Positions 1-8,180 are shown, counted from the stretch's first letter. The stretch is DNA of 28,576 bases from Pusillimonas sp. UBA6240 (GCA_002441445.1 DJWC01000132.1:1-28576), one strand, 5' to 3'. Notes: generated from the sequence alone by a model not told the origin. Made by a program: numbers and translations.

Positions 1-605
1 CGCTGGTGATCGCGCCGGAATGGGTGCAGCAGGTGCGCGCGGCCATGCCCGAATTGCCGGCCCAGAAGCGGGCGCGCTTCGAGCAGGAATTGGGCCTTGG
101 CGCCTATGATGCGGCACAACTGACCATGGCGCGCGCCAACGCCGACTACTTCGAAAGCGTCGCCGCCGCCCTGCCCGCGGGCCAGGCCAAACTGGCGGCG
201 AACTGGGTGCTGGGCGAGCTCTCCGCCGCCCTGAACCGGGACGAAATCGATATCGGGCTATGTCCGGTCCGGCCGGAACGCCTGGCGGCCCTGATCCTGC
301 GCATCACGGACGGCACCATATCGAACAAGATCGCGCGCGACGTCTTCGCCGCCATGTGGTCGGGCGAACACGGCGGCGATCCCGACGCCATCATCGACGC
401 GCGCGGCCTGAAACAGATCAGCGACAGCGGCGCCATCGCCGCCATGGTGGATGAAGTCATCGCCGCCCACCCCGCCATCGTGGCCGAATACCATGCGGGC
501 AAGCAAAAAGCTTTCAACTCGCTGGTGGGCCAGGTCATGAAGGCCGCCAAGGGCAAGGCCAACCCGCAGCAGGTCAATGATCTGCTGAAGGAAAAGCTGG
601 GCTGA
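1..605 (+). CDS. gatB: Aspartyl/glutamyl-tRNA amidotransferase subunit B, C-terminal part (5' end outside window)
   Basis: This is the C-terminal ~200 residues of GatB, the subunit of the GatCAB complex that binds misacylated Glu-tRNA(Gln) or Asp-tRNA(Asn) for transamidation in the cytoplasm. The reading frame is open from base 3 with no start of its own, so the gene is cut by the window edge. The visible part holds the helical linker and the YqeY-like tail domain. Family hallmarks are the stretch NWVLGEL, the segment ISNKIARDVF, and a lysine-rich end (GKANPQQVNDLLKEKLG). The stop is TGA at 603-605. It converges on the VOC-family gene to its right, with a GC hairpin between them. The family assignment is firm. 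The catalytic part of GatB is not visible here. Confidence 0.93.
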   Translation, partial: LVIAPEWVQQVRAAMPELPAQKRARFEQELGLGAYDAAQLTMARANADYFESVAAALPAGQAKLAANWVLGELSAALNRDEIDIGLCPVRPERLAALILRITDGTISNKIARDVFAAMWSGEHGGDPDAIIDARGLKQISDSGAIAAMVDEVIAAHPAIVAEYHAGKQKAFNSLVGQVMKAAKGKANPQQVNDLLKEKLG

Positions 606-659
606 CCGCGGCGTTGCGGGTTCGCGGGCATGGCGGGCAGTCCGCAAGCGCGCTTCGCA

Positions 660-682
660 GCCGGCGCGCCTTCAGCGCCGGC
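660..682. terminator. Perfect 8-bp hairpin between convergent genes
   Basis: An 8-bp perfect inverted repeat (GCCGGCGC / GCGCCGGC) with a 7-nt loop lies between the convergent gatB and VOC-protein genes. There is no clear T-tract on either strand, so it may be a weak bidirectional terminator or simply a transcript-stabilising stem. Confidence 0.35.
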
Positions 683-715
683 GAGCCGGCCTTCCGCCCC
701 TATATAGCGGCGAGC

Positions 716-1444
716 CTATAGCCGCGGATCGAAACGGCGCAGCGCCCCGTCCTTGTGCAGCAGGGTCGCGTGCGATATGCGCGCTTCCCGCGTCCCCGGC
801 CCAGGCTCGACCGCCAGGCGCAGATTGGGCAACTGGATCAGGTAGCCGCCATCGCCGCGCGCCTGCGTCTTGGCGCCGGCCACCGCCGCCAGCGCGGCGG
901 CGACGGCCTGCGCCTCGGGCGCCTTGATGGCGATATGATCCAGGGATACCGCGCCGTTTTCATGGCGCATGGCCGCCTGGTTCCAGATATATTGCGGCGT
1001 CAGGTGCTGGCAAAAGTAAAGCCGCAAGCCGCGTATGGGCTGCTCCGCGAAACGCACCGTATCGAAGCGGGCCATCCGCTCCTCCCCTGCAAGCGTCACG
1101 GGGCGTTCCAGGCGCTGCACCGCATTGACCTGGAAGCCATCCCGCGCCAGCCGTTCGTAGGTGGCCTGGGCGTCTTGCGTCCTGAATACCAGCGCGTCCA
1201 GGCCCAAAGGCTGGTCGGCGATTTCTTTGCGGGCGGGCGGCTGGCCGGCCGGCCACCCCAGCAACTCGATATAAGTGGAATCCAGCGGAATCAGCCGGTT
1301 GATCGAGCCCAGGTTATGCACTGAAACTTCGGTAAGGCGATAGCCATCCTTTTCTAAAGCGGGAGCGCGTTCCGTCAATTGATCCCGCAGCATCACAACC
1401 AGATGATCGAATTGCGCGGGCTGCGCCGGGCTGATGTGGTCCAA
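716..1444 (-). CDS. VOC-superfamily (glyoxalase-like) protein
   Basis: A 242-residue cytosolic protein of the vicinal oxygen chelate fold, built from two beta-alpha-beta-beta-beta modules. The first module begins at FDHLVV (His14) with an acidic partner at YIELLGW (Glu60). The second begins at SLDHIAI (His170). These are the usual metal-ligand positions of the superfamily, and the overall look is of the glyoxalase-like domain group. The substrate cannot be read from sequence. The start is a TTG codon (1442-1444) supported by a strong AAGGAGG Shine-Dalgarno sequence 5 nt upstream. The nearest ATG would not have such a site. The gene follows pyrE on the same strand, separated by about 126 bp that contain a GC hairpin, so co-transcription is uncertain. 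The family call is good; the specific function is unknown. Confidence 0.8.
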   Translation of the reverse strand: MDHISPAQPAQFDHLVVMLRDQLTERAPALEKDGYRLTEVSVHNLGSINRLIPLDSTYIELLGWPAGQPPARKEIADQPLGLDALVFRTQDAQATYERLARDGFQVNAVQRLERPVTLAGEERMARFDTVRFAEQPIRGLRLYFCQHLTPQYIWNQAAMRHENGAVSLDHIAIKAPEAQAVAAALAAVAGAKTQARGDGGYLIQLPNLRLAVEPGPGTREARISHATLLHKDGALRRFDPRL

Positions 1445-1543
1445 GCTTACCTCCTTCTCGCGATATGGCGCATGTCCGGCTCCGGCCGGGGATTTACCGC
1501 AACCCGCCGTGCCCGGTTCAGGCCGAGACTTGCCGGCCTTGCC

Positions 1544-1562
1544 GCGCCCGGCGGCCGGGCGC
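1544..1562. repeat. 19-nt GC hairpin, copy 1 (second copy at 18363-18381)
   Basis: The inverted repeat GCGCCCGG-CGG-CCGGGCGC has 8-bp arms and a 3-nt loop. It lies just downstream of pyrE (minus strand). An identical 19-nt element occurs between the convergent EamA and ampG genes. It may act as a Rho-independent-like stop without a T-tract, or it may be a dispersed small palindromic repeat. Confidence 0.5.
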
Positions 1563-1570
1563 CGCTGTTT

Positions 1571-2242
1571 CTATACGCCGTATTTCAGTCTGTAGGCGGA
1601 CACTGCCTGGCGATGTTCGGCCAGCGCCGGATCGCCCTCCAGCACCGCCATGATATCGGACAGGGAAGCGATGCTGATCACCGGCATGCCGTAGGCGGCC
1701 GCCACATCCTGCACGGCGGAATGCGCGGACAAAGCCGCGTCGGGGCCGGCACGCTCCATCCGGTCCAGGGATATCAGCACGGCGGCGGGCTGGGCGCCGG
1801 CCGCCCGGATGATCTCCACCGACTCGCGCACAGAGGTGCCGGCCGTGATGACATCATCGATGATGACCACTTTGCCGCGCAACGGGGCGCCGATCAGGCT
1901 GCCGCCCTCCCCATGATCCTTGGCTTCCTTGCGATTGAACGCAAAAGGCACATCCCGCCCGCCCAGGGCCGGGTGCGCCGCCAGCGCCACCGCTGTCGTC
2001 GCCGCCAGCGGAATGCCTTTGTAGGCCGGGCCGAATAGCATGTCGAATGCTATGCCGGAATCGACCAGGGCCTGGGCATAGAACTGCGCCAGCCGGCCCG
2101 CCGACCGGCCTGTATTGAAAAGACCCGCATTGAAAAAATACGGGCTGACGCGCCCCGACTTAACCTTGAACTGCCCAAAGCTCAATACGCCCTGTTCCAG
2201 GGAAAAACGTACAAAATCCGCGCGGTTCGAAGAGTCAGCCAT
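1571..2242 (-). CDS. pyrE: Orotate phosphoribosyltransferase
   Basis: A 223-residue enzyme that joins orotate to PRPP to form OMP in de novo pyrimidine synthesis. The PRPP-binding signature VVIIDDVITAGTS is at residues 126-138 (approximately), and the flexible catalytic loop RKEAKDHGEGG is at about 104-114. The length fits bacterial PyrE (about 213-225). The start chosen is ATG 2240-2242. A further upstream in-frame ATG at 2264-2266 exists, but a good promoter (minus 10 at 2268-2273) lies immediately before it, which makes translation from the downstream ATG far more likely. The gene appears to be first in its transcript and is followed by the VOC-family gene. Confidence 0.95.
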   Translation of the reverse strand: MADSSNRADFVRFSLEQGVLSFGQFKVKSGRVSPYFFNAGLFNTGRSAGRLAQFYAQALVDSGIAFDMLFGPAYKGIPLAATTAVALAAHPALGGRDVPFAFNRKEAKDHGEGGSLIGAPLRGKVVIIDDVITAGTSVRESVEIIRAAGAQPAAVLISLDRMERAGPDAALSAHSAVQDVAAAYGMPVISIASLSDIMAVLEGDPALAEHRQAVSAYRLKYGV

Positions 2243-2589
2243 GATCGGGGGAAAAGTAAAAACCATTATTATCGATCATAACGAGGCCTTGCCCAAGGGC
2301 TGCGCCAGGAAATGTTGGCGCAACGCGGGGCAGCAGCGCTGCCGCAACTATCGACGCGTCAGTCGCGGCGCCGGCAACGAAGGGCGCTGCGCCGCCCCGA
2401 CGGAGCCGCCCGCATGGGGCGGAAAAAATGGATTCCGCAACGGATTCCGGCAAGAAATGAATTGATAATAATTAAGACCTATATTTATTAGTGATATTTC
2501 ACTACACTTCCTTGCTGCAGGTCATTGATTTTCAAGCACGAACTCAACTCGTTACTATTGAAACGCCATACCCACTACGGAGATCGATC
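2243..2589. other. 347-bp intergenic region between divergent pyrE and doxX
   Basis: No convincing gene is seen here. The left edge carries the pyrE promoter (2268-2296). The centre is GC-rich with short repeats, including two close GGATTCCG-like copies near 2430-2448. The right 130 bp are strongly AT-rich (around 2455-2510) and probably carry the doxX promoter, but no pair of hexamers with good spacing could be fixed. Confidence 0.5.
2268..2296 (-). promoter_or_regulatory. Predicted sigma-70 promoter of pyrE
   Basis: On the minus strand, TTGGGC (2296-2291) and GATAAT (2273-2268) are separated by exactly 17 nt. Transcription would start near 2261, giving a short leader to the ATG at 2242. 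This is inference from hexamer match and spacing. Confidence 0.5.
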
Positions 2590-2994
2590 ATGGCAAACAC
2601 TTGCACTATCTGGGCCCCGCGCGTACTGAGTATTCTGCGCATCGTAAGCGGCTATTGCCTGCTGTGGCACGGCACGTCCAAATACTTCGGCATGCCAGGC
2701 AAAGCCATCGAGGGCTTGCAGATCTTTTCGCTCATGGGTATTGCCGGGCTCATCGAGCTGATAGCCGGCGTGCTGCTGATCGTGGGCCTGTTCACCCGCG
2801 GCGCGGCCTTCATCGCGTCCGGGTTCACGGCGGCAGCCTACTTCATCGGCCACGTCGCCACCAAGGGCATGTTCTTCTTCCCCGTCATGAACGGCGGCGA
2901 GGCGGCCGTGCTGTTCTGCTTCATTTTCTTCTACATCATTTTCGCCGGCCCGGGCCCGTGGAGCCTTGACGCCCTGCGCAACAAATCAGAATAA
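2590..2994 (+). CDS. DoxX-family inner-membrane protein
   Basis: A 134-residue integral membrane protein with four predicted hydrophobic helices (about residues 12-27, 48-68, 71-90 and 103-120). The pattern matches the DoxX/DoxD family: the first helix is followed by LLWHGTSKYFG, then GLIELIAGVLLIVGLFTR, and a last helix near GGEAAVLFCFIFFY. Members are small membrane proteins linked to redox stress or respiration, and the biochemical role here is not known. The ATG at 2590 is preferred over an earlier start at 2491 because GGAGA lies at a proper distance (about 6 nt) and the family begins just before the first helix. The dioxygenase gene follows 125 bp downstream on the same strand and may be co-transcribed. 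Confidence 0.85.
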   Translation: MANTCTIWAPRVLSILRIVSGYCLLWHGTSKYFGMPGKAIEGLQIFSLMGIAGLIELIAGVLLIVGLFTRGAAFIASGFTAAAYFIGHVATKGMFFFPVMNGGEAAVLFCFIFFYIIFAGPGPWSLDALRNKSE

Positions 2995-3119
2995 ACGGCC
3001 GGCGCGCAGCGCGGCTTGCCGCCGTAGCCCGCGCCGCGCGCCACACCCGCTGTGCCCGACATGCCGGCGCCCGCCAAGGGCAGCCGGACAAGGGTTCCTC
3101 GGCTCCATCCGCTCCCATC

Positions 3120-3938
3120 ATGAAACTACCCGCTTATTTTATTTCTCACGGCGGCGGCCCCTGGCCCTATATGCCGGAAATGGAAGCCGGCAACGCGGCG
3201 CTGGCCGCCTCGCTGGCGGACATCCCGAAGCAACTGGGCGCGGCCCCCAAAGCAATCCTGATGGTATCCGCCCACTGGGAAACCACGGGCTCGTTCCGGG
3301 TCATGGCCAGCCCCACGCCTCCCATGATCTACGATTATTACGGCTTTCCGGCGCATACCTACAAGATCCGCTATCCCGCGCCGGGTTCGCCGGCGCTGGC
3401 CGAAAGGGTGCGCGAACTGCTCGCGGCCGCGAAGCTGCCGGTTGCGCTGGATGCCGACCGCGGCTTCGACCACGGCGCTTTCGTTCCCGCCTTCGTCATG
3501 TATCCCCACGCCGATGTTCCCATGATTCAATTGTCGATAGATGCGGGCTACGACCCCGAGCTGCATTTGTCCCTGGGCCGCGCCCTGGCGCCGCTGCGTG
3601 AGGAAGGGGTGCTGATCCTGGGCAGCGGGTTAAGCTATCACAATCTGCGCCAGATCTATGGCGGTGGCGCAACGGCATCCGCCCAGTTCGACGCCTGGCT
3701 GCAGCAAACGCTGCTGTACGCCTCCGGTAACGAACGCAACGAAAAGCTGAAAGCCTGGGAAAACGCTCCGGCGGCCCGGCTGGCGCACCCGCGTGAAGAT
3801 CACCTTATCCCGCTCATGGTGGCGGTCGGCGCAGCGGAAGACGAAGCCGCTAGCTGCGTTTATCACGAAGCCCAGGCCTTCGCCAACATTACCGCCTCCA
3901 GTTTCCGCTTCGGCACGGCTCCAGGCCTGAAGGCCTGA
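3120..3938 (+). CDS. DODA-type / LigB-superfamily extradiol ring-cleavage dioxygenase (YgiD-like)
   Basis: A 272-residue protein of the class III extradiol dioxygenase superfamily (LigB fold), closest in look to DOPA 4,5-dioxygenase and YgiD-like proteins. The N-terminus reads YFISHGGGPW (His10), followed by SAHWET (His52), RGFDHGAFVP (His118), LSYHNLR (His174) and REDHLIPLM (His228). These are the expected metal-binding and catalytic histidines. It probably opens a catechol-like ring using non-haem Fe(II) or Zn; the natural substrate is not evident. There is no good Shine-Dalgarno sequence before ATG 3120, but the family start (SHGGGP near the N-terminus) supports it. A hairpin with a T-run lies downstream at 4017-4048. 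Confidence 0.88.
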   Translation: MKLPAYFISHGGGPWPYMPEMEAGNAALAASLADIPKQLGAAPKAILMVSAHWETTGSFRVMASPTPPMIYDYYGFPAHTYKIRYPAPGSPALAERVRELLAAAKLPVALDADRGFDHGAFVPAFVMYPHADVPMIQLSIDAGYDPELHLSLGRALAPLREEGVLILGSGLSYHNLRQIYGGGATASAQFDAWLQQTLLYASGNERNEKLKAWENAPAARLAHPREDHLIPLMVAVGAAEDEAASCVYHEAQAFANITASSFRFGTAPGLKA

Positions 3939-4016
3939 AATGCGCTATGTGCGGCCGGCGGTGGCTGTGCATGCCGGCGGGCGCCTGCTCATATAGTCTG
4001 GCCACGATTCAATCGG

Positions 4017-4048
4017 CCGCGAGCGGCGGTCACGCCTCTCGCGGTTTT
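4017..4048 (+). terminator. Rho-independent terminator candidate after the dioxygenase gene
   Basis: A 7-bp perfect stem (CCGCGAG / CTCGCGG) with a 14-nt loop is followed directly by TTTT. It lies 79 bp after the dioxygenase stop and 45 bp before xth, so it may also shape the xth leader. Confidence 0.5.
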
Positions 4049-4092
4049 AGGTTAAAGTCGATATCTTCTTCGCCTACTCTGTAAACGCTGTA

Positions 4093-4875
4093 ATGCTTCG
4101 TGTCATATCCGCCAACCTCAACGGCATCCGCTCCGCCGTCAACAAAGGTTTTCTCGATTGGGTCGCCGTCCAGAACGCCGACTTCATCTGCCTGCAGGAA
4201 CTGAAAGCCCAGGCCGCCGACATGACGGCCGAGATGCTGAACCCCTCTGGCAATTATGGCTACTTCCACTACGCGGAAAAGAAGGGCTATAGCGGCGTCG
4301 GCGTCTATGCCCGTCAGCAGCCGCTGCAAATCATAGAGGGGCTGGGCGTGCCCGAAATCGACGCCGAAGGCCGCTACATCGAACTGATCTACCCTTCCCT
4401 GTCCCTGATTTCGGTTTATCTGCCCTCGGGCTCCAGCGGCGACCACCGCCAGGCCGCCAAATATGTGTTCATGGAACACTTCTTCGGCCACTTGGCGCAG
4501 CTCGCGCAATGCGGCCGGCAAGTCATACTGTGCGGCGACTGGAATATCGCCCACAAGGAAATCGACCTGAAGAACTGGAAGGGCAACCAGAAGAACAGCG
4601 GCTTTCTGCCCGAAGAACGCGCCTGGCTCACCCGCGTCTTCGAAGAAATCGGCTGGATGGACGTCTACCGCGCCCTGTATCCGGACGCCACCGGCGAAGC
4701 CTACACCTGGTGGAGCAATCGCGGCCAGGCATGGGCCAAGAACGTAGGCTGGCGCATCGACTACCAGATCGCCACAAAAGAAATCGCCGCCACCGCAAAA
4801 ACAGCCTCGATCTACAAAGAACAGCGCTTCAGCGATCACGCGCCGCTGACGATAGATTACGACTGGAGCCTCTAG
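4093..4875 (+). CDS. xth: Exodeoxyribonuclease III (AP endonuclease)
   Basis: A 260-residue enzyme of the exonuclease-endonuclease-phosphatase fold. It cuts DNA at abasic sites and removes 3' blocking groups in base excision repair. All hallmark motifs are present: ISANLNGIRSA (Asn8/Asn10), LQELKAQ (Glu36), CGDWNIAH (Asp149, Asn151), WRIDYQ (Asp223) and FSDHAPL (Asp248, His249). The length matches ExoIII/ExoA-type enzymes. The ATG at 4093 puts the first beta strand (MLRVISANLNG) at the very N-terminus, as expected. It is probably its own transcription unit, given the terminator-like stem upstream and the tandem-repeat spacer downstream. Confidence 0.96.
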   Translation: MLRVISANLNGIRSAVNKGFLDWVAVQNADFICLQELKAQAADMTAEMLNPSGNYGYFHYAEKKGYSGVGVYARQQPLQIIEGLGVPEIDAEGRYIELIYPSLSLISVYLPSGSSGDHRQAAKYVFMEHFFGHLAQLAQCGRQVILCGDWNIAHKEIDLKNWKGNQKNSGFLPEERAWLTRVFEEIGWMDVYRALYPDATGEAYTWWSNRGQAWAKNVGWRIDYQIATKEIAATAKTASIYKEQRFSDHAPLTIDYDWSL

Positions 4876-4900
4876 GTCTGCCGGCGCGCTACTGCCAGTA

Positions 4901-5012
4901 ACCGACTGTCAGTGCTCAGTGTTAGCACTCTGGCGTTATTGCTCTAGCGATAGAGTTCCATCGTTAATGCTCCAGCGTCAATGTTCTGTCGTTGACGCTC
5001 TGATCTCTAATC
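4901..5012. repeat. Degenerate 14-nt-period tandem repeat
   Basis: Successive 14-nt blocks beginning at 4929, 4943, 4957, 4971, 4985 and 4999 share a loose consensus TCYAGCGTTAATGC (for example TCTGGCGTTATTGC, TCCATCGTTAATGC, TCCAGCGTCAATGT). Two more weakly matching blocks precede at 4901 and 4915. The region is unlike the surrounding GC-rich coding DNA, and no long open frame uses it. Its function is unknown. Confidence 0.6.
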
Positions 5013-5062
5013 TTAGCTTAGCGGCCTAGTGTTGCGTTGGCCCTCTGATATTGGCACCGGTG

Positions 5063-5305
5063 CTAGTGCTTTGACGTGTCCCGCCGGCCTGCCTCCGGCC
5101 GACGCAGCGGAGCGAGCAAATGAGTCAGGCCATTGTGGTTCAGTTCGTACATCAACGCCAACAAACGCCCGATCTCGCCCTTGGGAAAACCGTTGCGGGC
5201 GAACCAGTTTAAATAATGACCCGGCAAATCCGCAATCAAGCGCCCCTGATATTTCCCAAACGGCATCGTCCGGGATACAAGCAATTCAAGATCCTCAGTC
5301 CCCAT
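5063..5305 (-). CDS. Small DUF3820-type protein (putative quorum-sensing-regulated virulence factor fold)
   Basis: An 80-residue protein with the compact signature of the DUF3820 family: TMPFGKYQGRLIADLPGHYL, then NWFARNGFPKGEIGRLLALM and a tail NHNGLTHLL. Its biochemical role is not established. Two starts are possible, at 5317 and 5305. The second is preferred because TGGGG lies about 8 nt upstream and the family motif would then begin about 13 residues in. The gene abuts the leader-distal end of the CRISPR array (decayed repeat at 5377) and is transcribed in the same direction as the array, so an array transcript could run into it. No promoter was resolved in the short gap. Confidence 0.75.
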   Translation of the reverse strand: MGTEDLELLVSRTMPFGKYQGRLIADLPGHYLNWFARNGFPKGEIGRLLALMYELNHNGLTHLLAPLRRPEAGRRDTSKH

Positions 5306-5376
5306 GACAAACCCCATCCGTCTCGTACAATGCGCCGCACGCCGGTAGCCAGCGGCAAATGGTTAGTGTAGTGCCG

Positions 5377-5408
5377 CAAAAATACATTCTTCCAGCGGGG
5401 AGCGTGAC
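5377..5408 (-). repeat. Decayed terminal CRISPR repeat (leader-distal)
   Basis: The last 14 bases (plus-strand sense, GCGGGGAGCGTGAC) match the array repeat exactly, whereas the first 18 bases retain only a few scattered identities. It sits exactly 67 bp before the first full repeat, leaving a 35-nt spacer (5409-5443), so the register is that of the array and the similarity is not accidental. Confidence 0.75.
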
Positions 5409-5443
5409 GCACGGGCGCGCAGCTGGGCGCTCGTGAGGTTGTT

Positions 5444-7693
5444 GTTTCAATCCACACGCTCGCGAGGAGCGTGACGACGAAACCAGGCCAGAGGATATCA
5501 AGGCAAGCCAGTTTCAATCCACACGCTCGCGGGGAGCGTGACCAGGGATGCAACCCATTTCATCAGCAAACTGCGCCATGTTTCAATCCACACGCTCGCG
5601 GGGAGCGTGACGCCAGCGGTGGTTATTGGGCCGACGTGCAAATCGTTGTTTCAATCCACACGCTCGCGGGGAGCGTGACGCGGGGGGCCACAATGAAAAC
5701 TATTCGGACCGACGTTTCAATCCACACGCTCGCGGGGAGCGTGACGTCATCGCGAACGCAGCACAGGCGGCTATCGCGAGTTTCAATCCACACGCTCGCG
5801 GGGAGCGTGACCGGCCAGGCCGCCTACATACAAAAATGGGGTATGGTTTCAATCCACACGCTCGCGGGGAGCGTGACGCTGGGGCTTTTTTGTTTGTGTC
5901 GCACCTATGCGAGTTTCAATCCACACGCTCGCGGGGAGCGTGACGTTTTCGTCGTAGGTAGGATCATCGACAGCGCAGAAGTTTCAATCCACACGCTCGC
6001 GGGGAGCGTGACTCAGCATGCCCTCGTAGGCCATCGCGCCGCCAGAGTTTCAATCCACACGCTCGCGGGGAGCGTGACGACGCCGGTTTTTGCATTGGCA
6101 GCAAAGAAAGTGTTGTTTCAATCCACACGCTCGCGGGGAGCGTGACGTTGGCCACGTGGATGGCGCCAGCCAGGCGCGCCGTGTTTCAATCCACACGCTC
6201 GCGGGGAGCGTGACGTATGGTCCGCCGGTGTATCCTTCCAGGCCCATCAGTTTCAATCCACACGCTCGCGGGGAGCGTGACATGATGTCGGCCTGGACAT
6301 TGACGATGGATTCGCTGTTTCAATCCACACGCTCGCGGGGAGCGTGACGTTCGGCTTGCCCGACTACCGTGCGGCCTTGCTTGGTGTTTCAATCCACACG
6401 CTCGCGGGGAGCGTGACGTTCCGGCCAGTAGGCCCGCAGGCTTTCCGCGTCTGTGTTTCAATCCACACGCTCGCGGGGAGCGTGACAGGTCGCCGTGGCC
6501 TCTGGCGTGTACATCCGGACGTTTCAATCCACACGCTCGCGGGGAGCGTGACGGGCGGGTTGAGCACCTTGGTCAAGAACACGTCGAGTTTCAATCCACA
6601 CGCTCGCGGGGAGCGTGACGTCGTACGACTTACGCGGCTTTGTTTGCGGCTATCGGTTTCAATCCACACGCTCGCGGGGAGCGTGACTCAGCAAAGCCAA
6701 GGGCGGCAAGCCCGTAGAAAAGTTTCAATCCACACGCTCGCGGGGAGCGTGACTCGAGGGGGAGTGATGGACGAGCTAACCGCCTGGATGTTTCAATCCA
6801 CACGCTCGCGGGGAGCGTGACCTCATATTCGAGGAGGCTGACTTGCTGGAGTACAAGTTTCAATCCACACGCTCGCGGGGAGCGTGACAATACGAATGCA
6901 GCCAATGATTACGCCATGAGCGAAGTTTCAATCCACACGCTCGCGGGGAGCGTGACACCGCTTCCGCCTCATAACGCGCGGTTTGGTCGTCGTTTCAATC
7001 CACACGCTCGCGGGGAGCGTGACGGTTGGTCGCCCTAAAAAGAAAGCCCCAGGGATCCGTTTCAATCCACACGCTCGCGGGGAGCGTGACAATTCGTTGA
7101 TGCCGGCGGAGTCGAGAAAGAATTGTTTCAATCCACACGCTCGCGGGGAGCGTGACATGGCGTGCATACCGGCGCCAGGCAGTCCGACGATGGTTTCAAT
7201 CCACACGCTCGCGGGGAGCGTGACTTGACGCTGTGATGCAGGATAACCGCCTCATGCAAGTTTCAATCCACACGCTCGCGGGGAGCGTGACGCATGGCTG
7301 ACTACGTATTGCAAGCGCAGTTGGGCGTTTCAATCCACACGCTCGCGGGGAGCGTGACGCTGAGATCGTGTACGCCAACGACCAGTTCGCGCTGTTTCAA
7401 TCCACACGCTCGCGGGGAGCGTGACCATCGCATAAACGCATCAGCAGCCGCTTTGTCTCTGTTTCAATCCACACGCTCGCGGGGAGCGTGACATGGGCTT
7501 CCCTAACGCCAATTGCATTCCCTGCGTGTTTCAATCCACACGCTCGCGGGGAGCGTGACATTCGTGGCCGCAGCATGCAAACTCAATAAGGATCGTTTCA
7601 ATCCACACGCTCGCGGGGAGCGTGACGATCTCGCCTTCGCTGCACAATAGGCCGTCTTCCAGTTTCAATCCACACGCTCGCGGGGAGCGTGAC
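5444..7693 (-). CRISPR. Type I-C CRISPR array, 34 repeats and 33 spacers (plus one decayed unit)
   Basis: Thirty-four 32-nt repeats start at 5444, 5511, 5580, 5648 and so on to 7662, with spacers of 34-37 nt. On the plus strand the repeat begins GTTTCAATCC and ends GGGGAGCGTGAC. In crRNA sense (minus strand) it therefore ends in GGATTGAAAC, the typical type I-C end. The repeat contains a 7-bp stem CACGCTC / GAGCGTG around a GCGGG loop. All copies read identical except the one at 5444 (loop G to A). Together with the further decayed copy at 5377, this marks 5444 as the old, leader-distal end and 7693 as the new end. Transcription is leftward, from the leader beside cas2. No two spacers appeared duplicated by eye. 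Confidence 0.98.
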
Positions 7694-7880
7694 TGTGTCA
7701 AAGTAACACAATGATCCTGCAAGGAAATTATCTGCGAAACTGCGAACCGTGGTCGGAATGGCTTGCTCCGGCTGCCGCGACGGAGAAGATCGCAAGAAAA
7801 ATCGAATAGAATCAATGGATTGCACACATCGCGAACCTGACGGGGATTCGTCGGTTGCTTCTGGTTCGCGCAGCCGTAAT
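7694..7880 (-). promoter_or_regulatory. CRISPR leader
   Basis: This 187-bp non-coding interval lies between the cas2 stop and the newest repeat. It should contain the array promoter and the integration signals used by Cas1-Cas2. A short inverted repeat TGTGT / ACACA (7694-7698 and 7706-7710) touches the first repeat. A run reading GCAGATAATTTCC on the minus strand could supply a minus 10 element, but no convincing minus 35 partner was found. Confidence 0.7.
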
Positions 7881-8171
7881 TTAGAATACCAGCGGGCCAT
7901 TGAGGTCCAGCACGGGCTTGGCGCCCACATGCTCGACCCGGGTCTTCCAATTCTTGCCCAGATAATAGAATCGCAGGCTATCGCGCTCTGGATCGATCAA
8001 ATCCATCAGCCGCTGCTTGAGTATGACCCATTGCGCGGGTTCCACTTCAATTTCGAAGACGGAATATTGCGCGCGCTGCCCGAAATCGCGGCAGGCCTTG
8101 GCTACCTTGCGCAAACGCCGATCACCACCGGCATCGCGCGTACTGACATCATAGCTTACCAATACCATCAT
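7881..8171 (-). CDS. cas2: CRISPR-associated endonuclease Cas2 (type I-C)
   Basis: A 96-residue protein that forms the central dimer of the Cas1-Cas2 spacer integrase. The N-terminal ferredoxin-like strand VLVSYDVST carries the conserved Asp8. The later segments GQRAQYSVFEIEV and DSLRFYYLG are typical Cas2 strands. Two adjacent ATG codons (8169-8171 and 8166-8168) could both serve as start. The gene lies 9 nt after the cas1 stop, and a GGAAG within the end of cas1 could act as its ribosome site. It is the last cas gene before the leader. Confidence 0.96.
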   Translation of the reverse strand: MMVLVSYDVSTRDAGGDRRLRKVAKACRDFGQRAQYSVFEIEVEPAQWVILKQRLMDLIDPERDSLRFYYLGKNWKTRVEHVGAKPVLDLNGPLVF

Positions 8172-8180
8172 AGCCGCGGT

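Noticed and set aside
1379..2038. 219-residue plus-strand open frame opposite pyrE, and similar long antisense frames over metX, selB and the MocR gene
   Set aside because: These are typical shadow frames in high G+C DNA; the opposite strand encodes well-recognised proteins.
2235..2453. 72-residue minus-strand frame upstream of pyrE
   Set aside because: It overlaps the pyrE promoter and start, resembles no known family and has no ribosome site.
2455..2500. Possible Fur-like or sigma-70 site in the AT-rich DNA before doxX
   Set aside because: The GATAAT-like fragments do not form a convincing inverted array, and hexamer spacing (12 nt) is too short for a promoter.
5471..7491. Several open frames across the array coding repeated FNPHARGERD / VSIHTLAGSVT peptides on the plus strand and PRACGLK-type peptides on the minus strand
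   Set aside because: These are translations of CRISPR repeats in different frames, not proteins.
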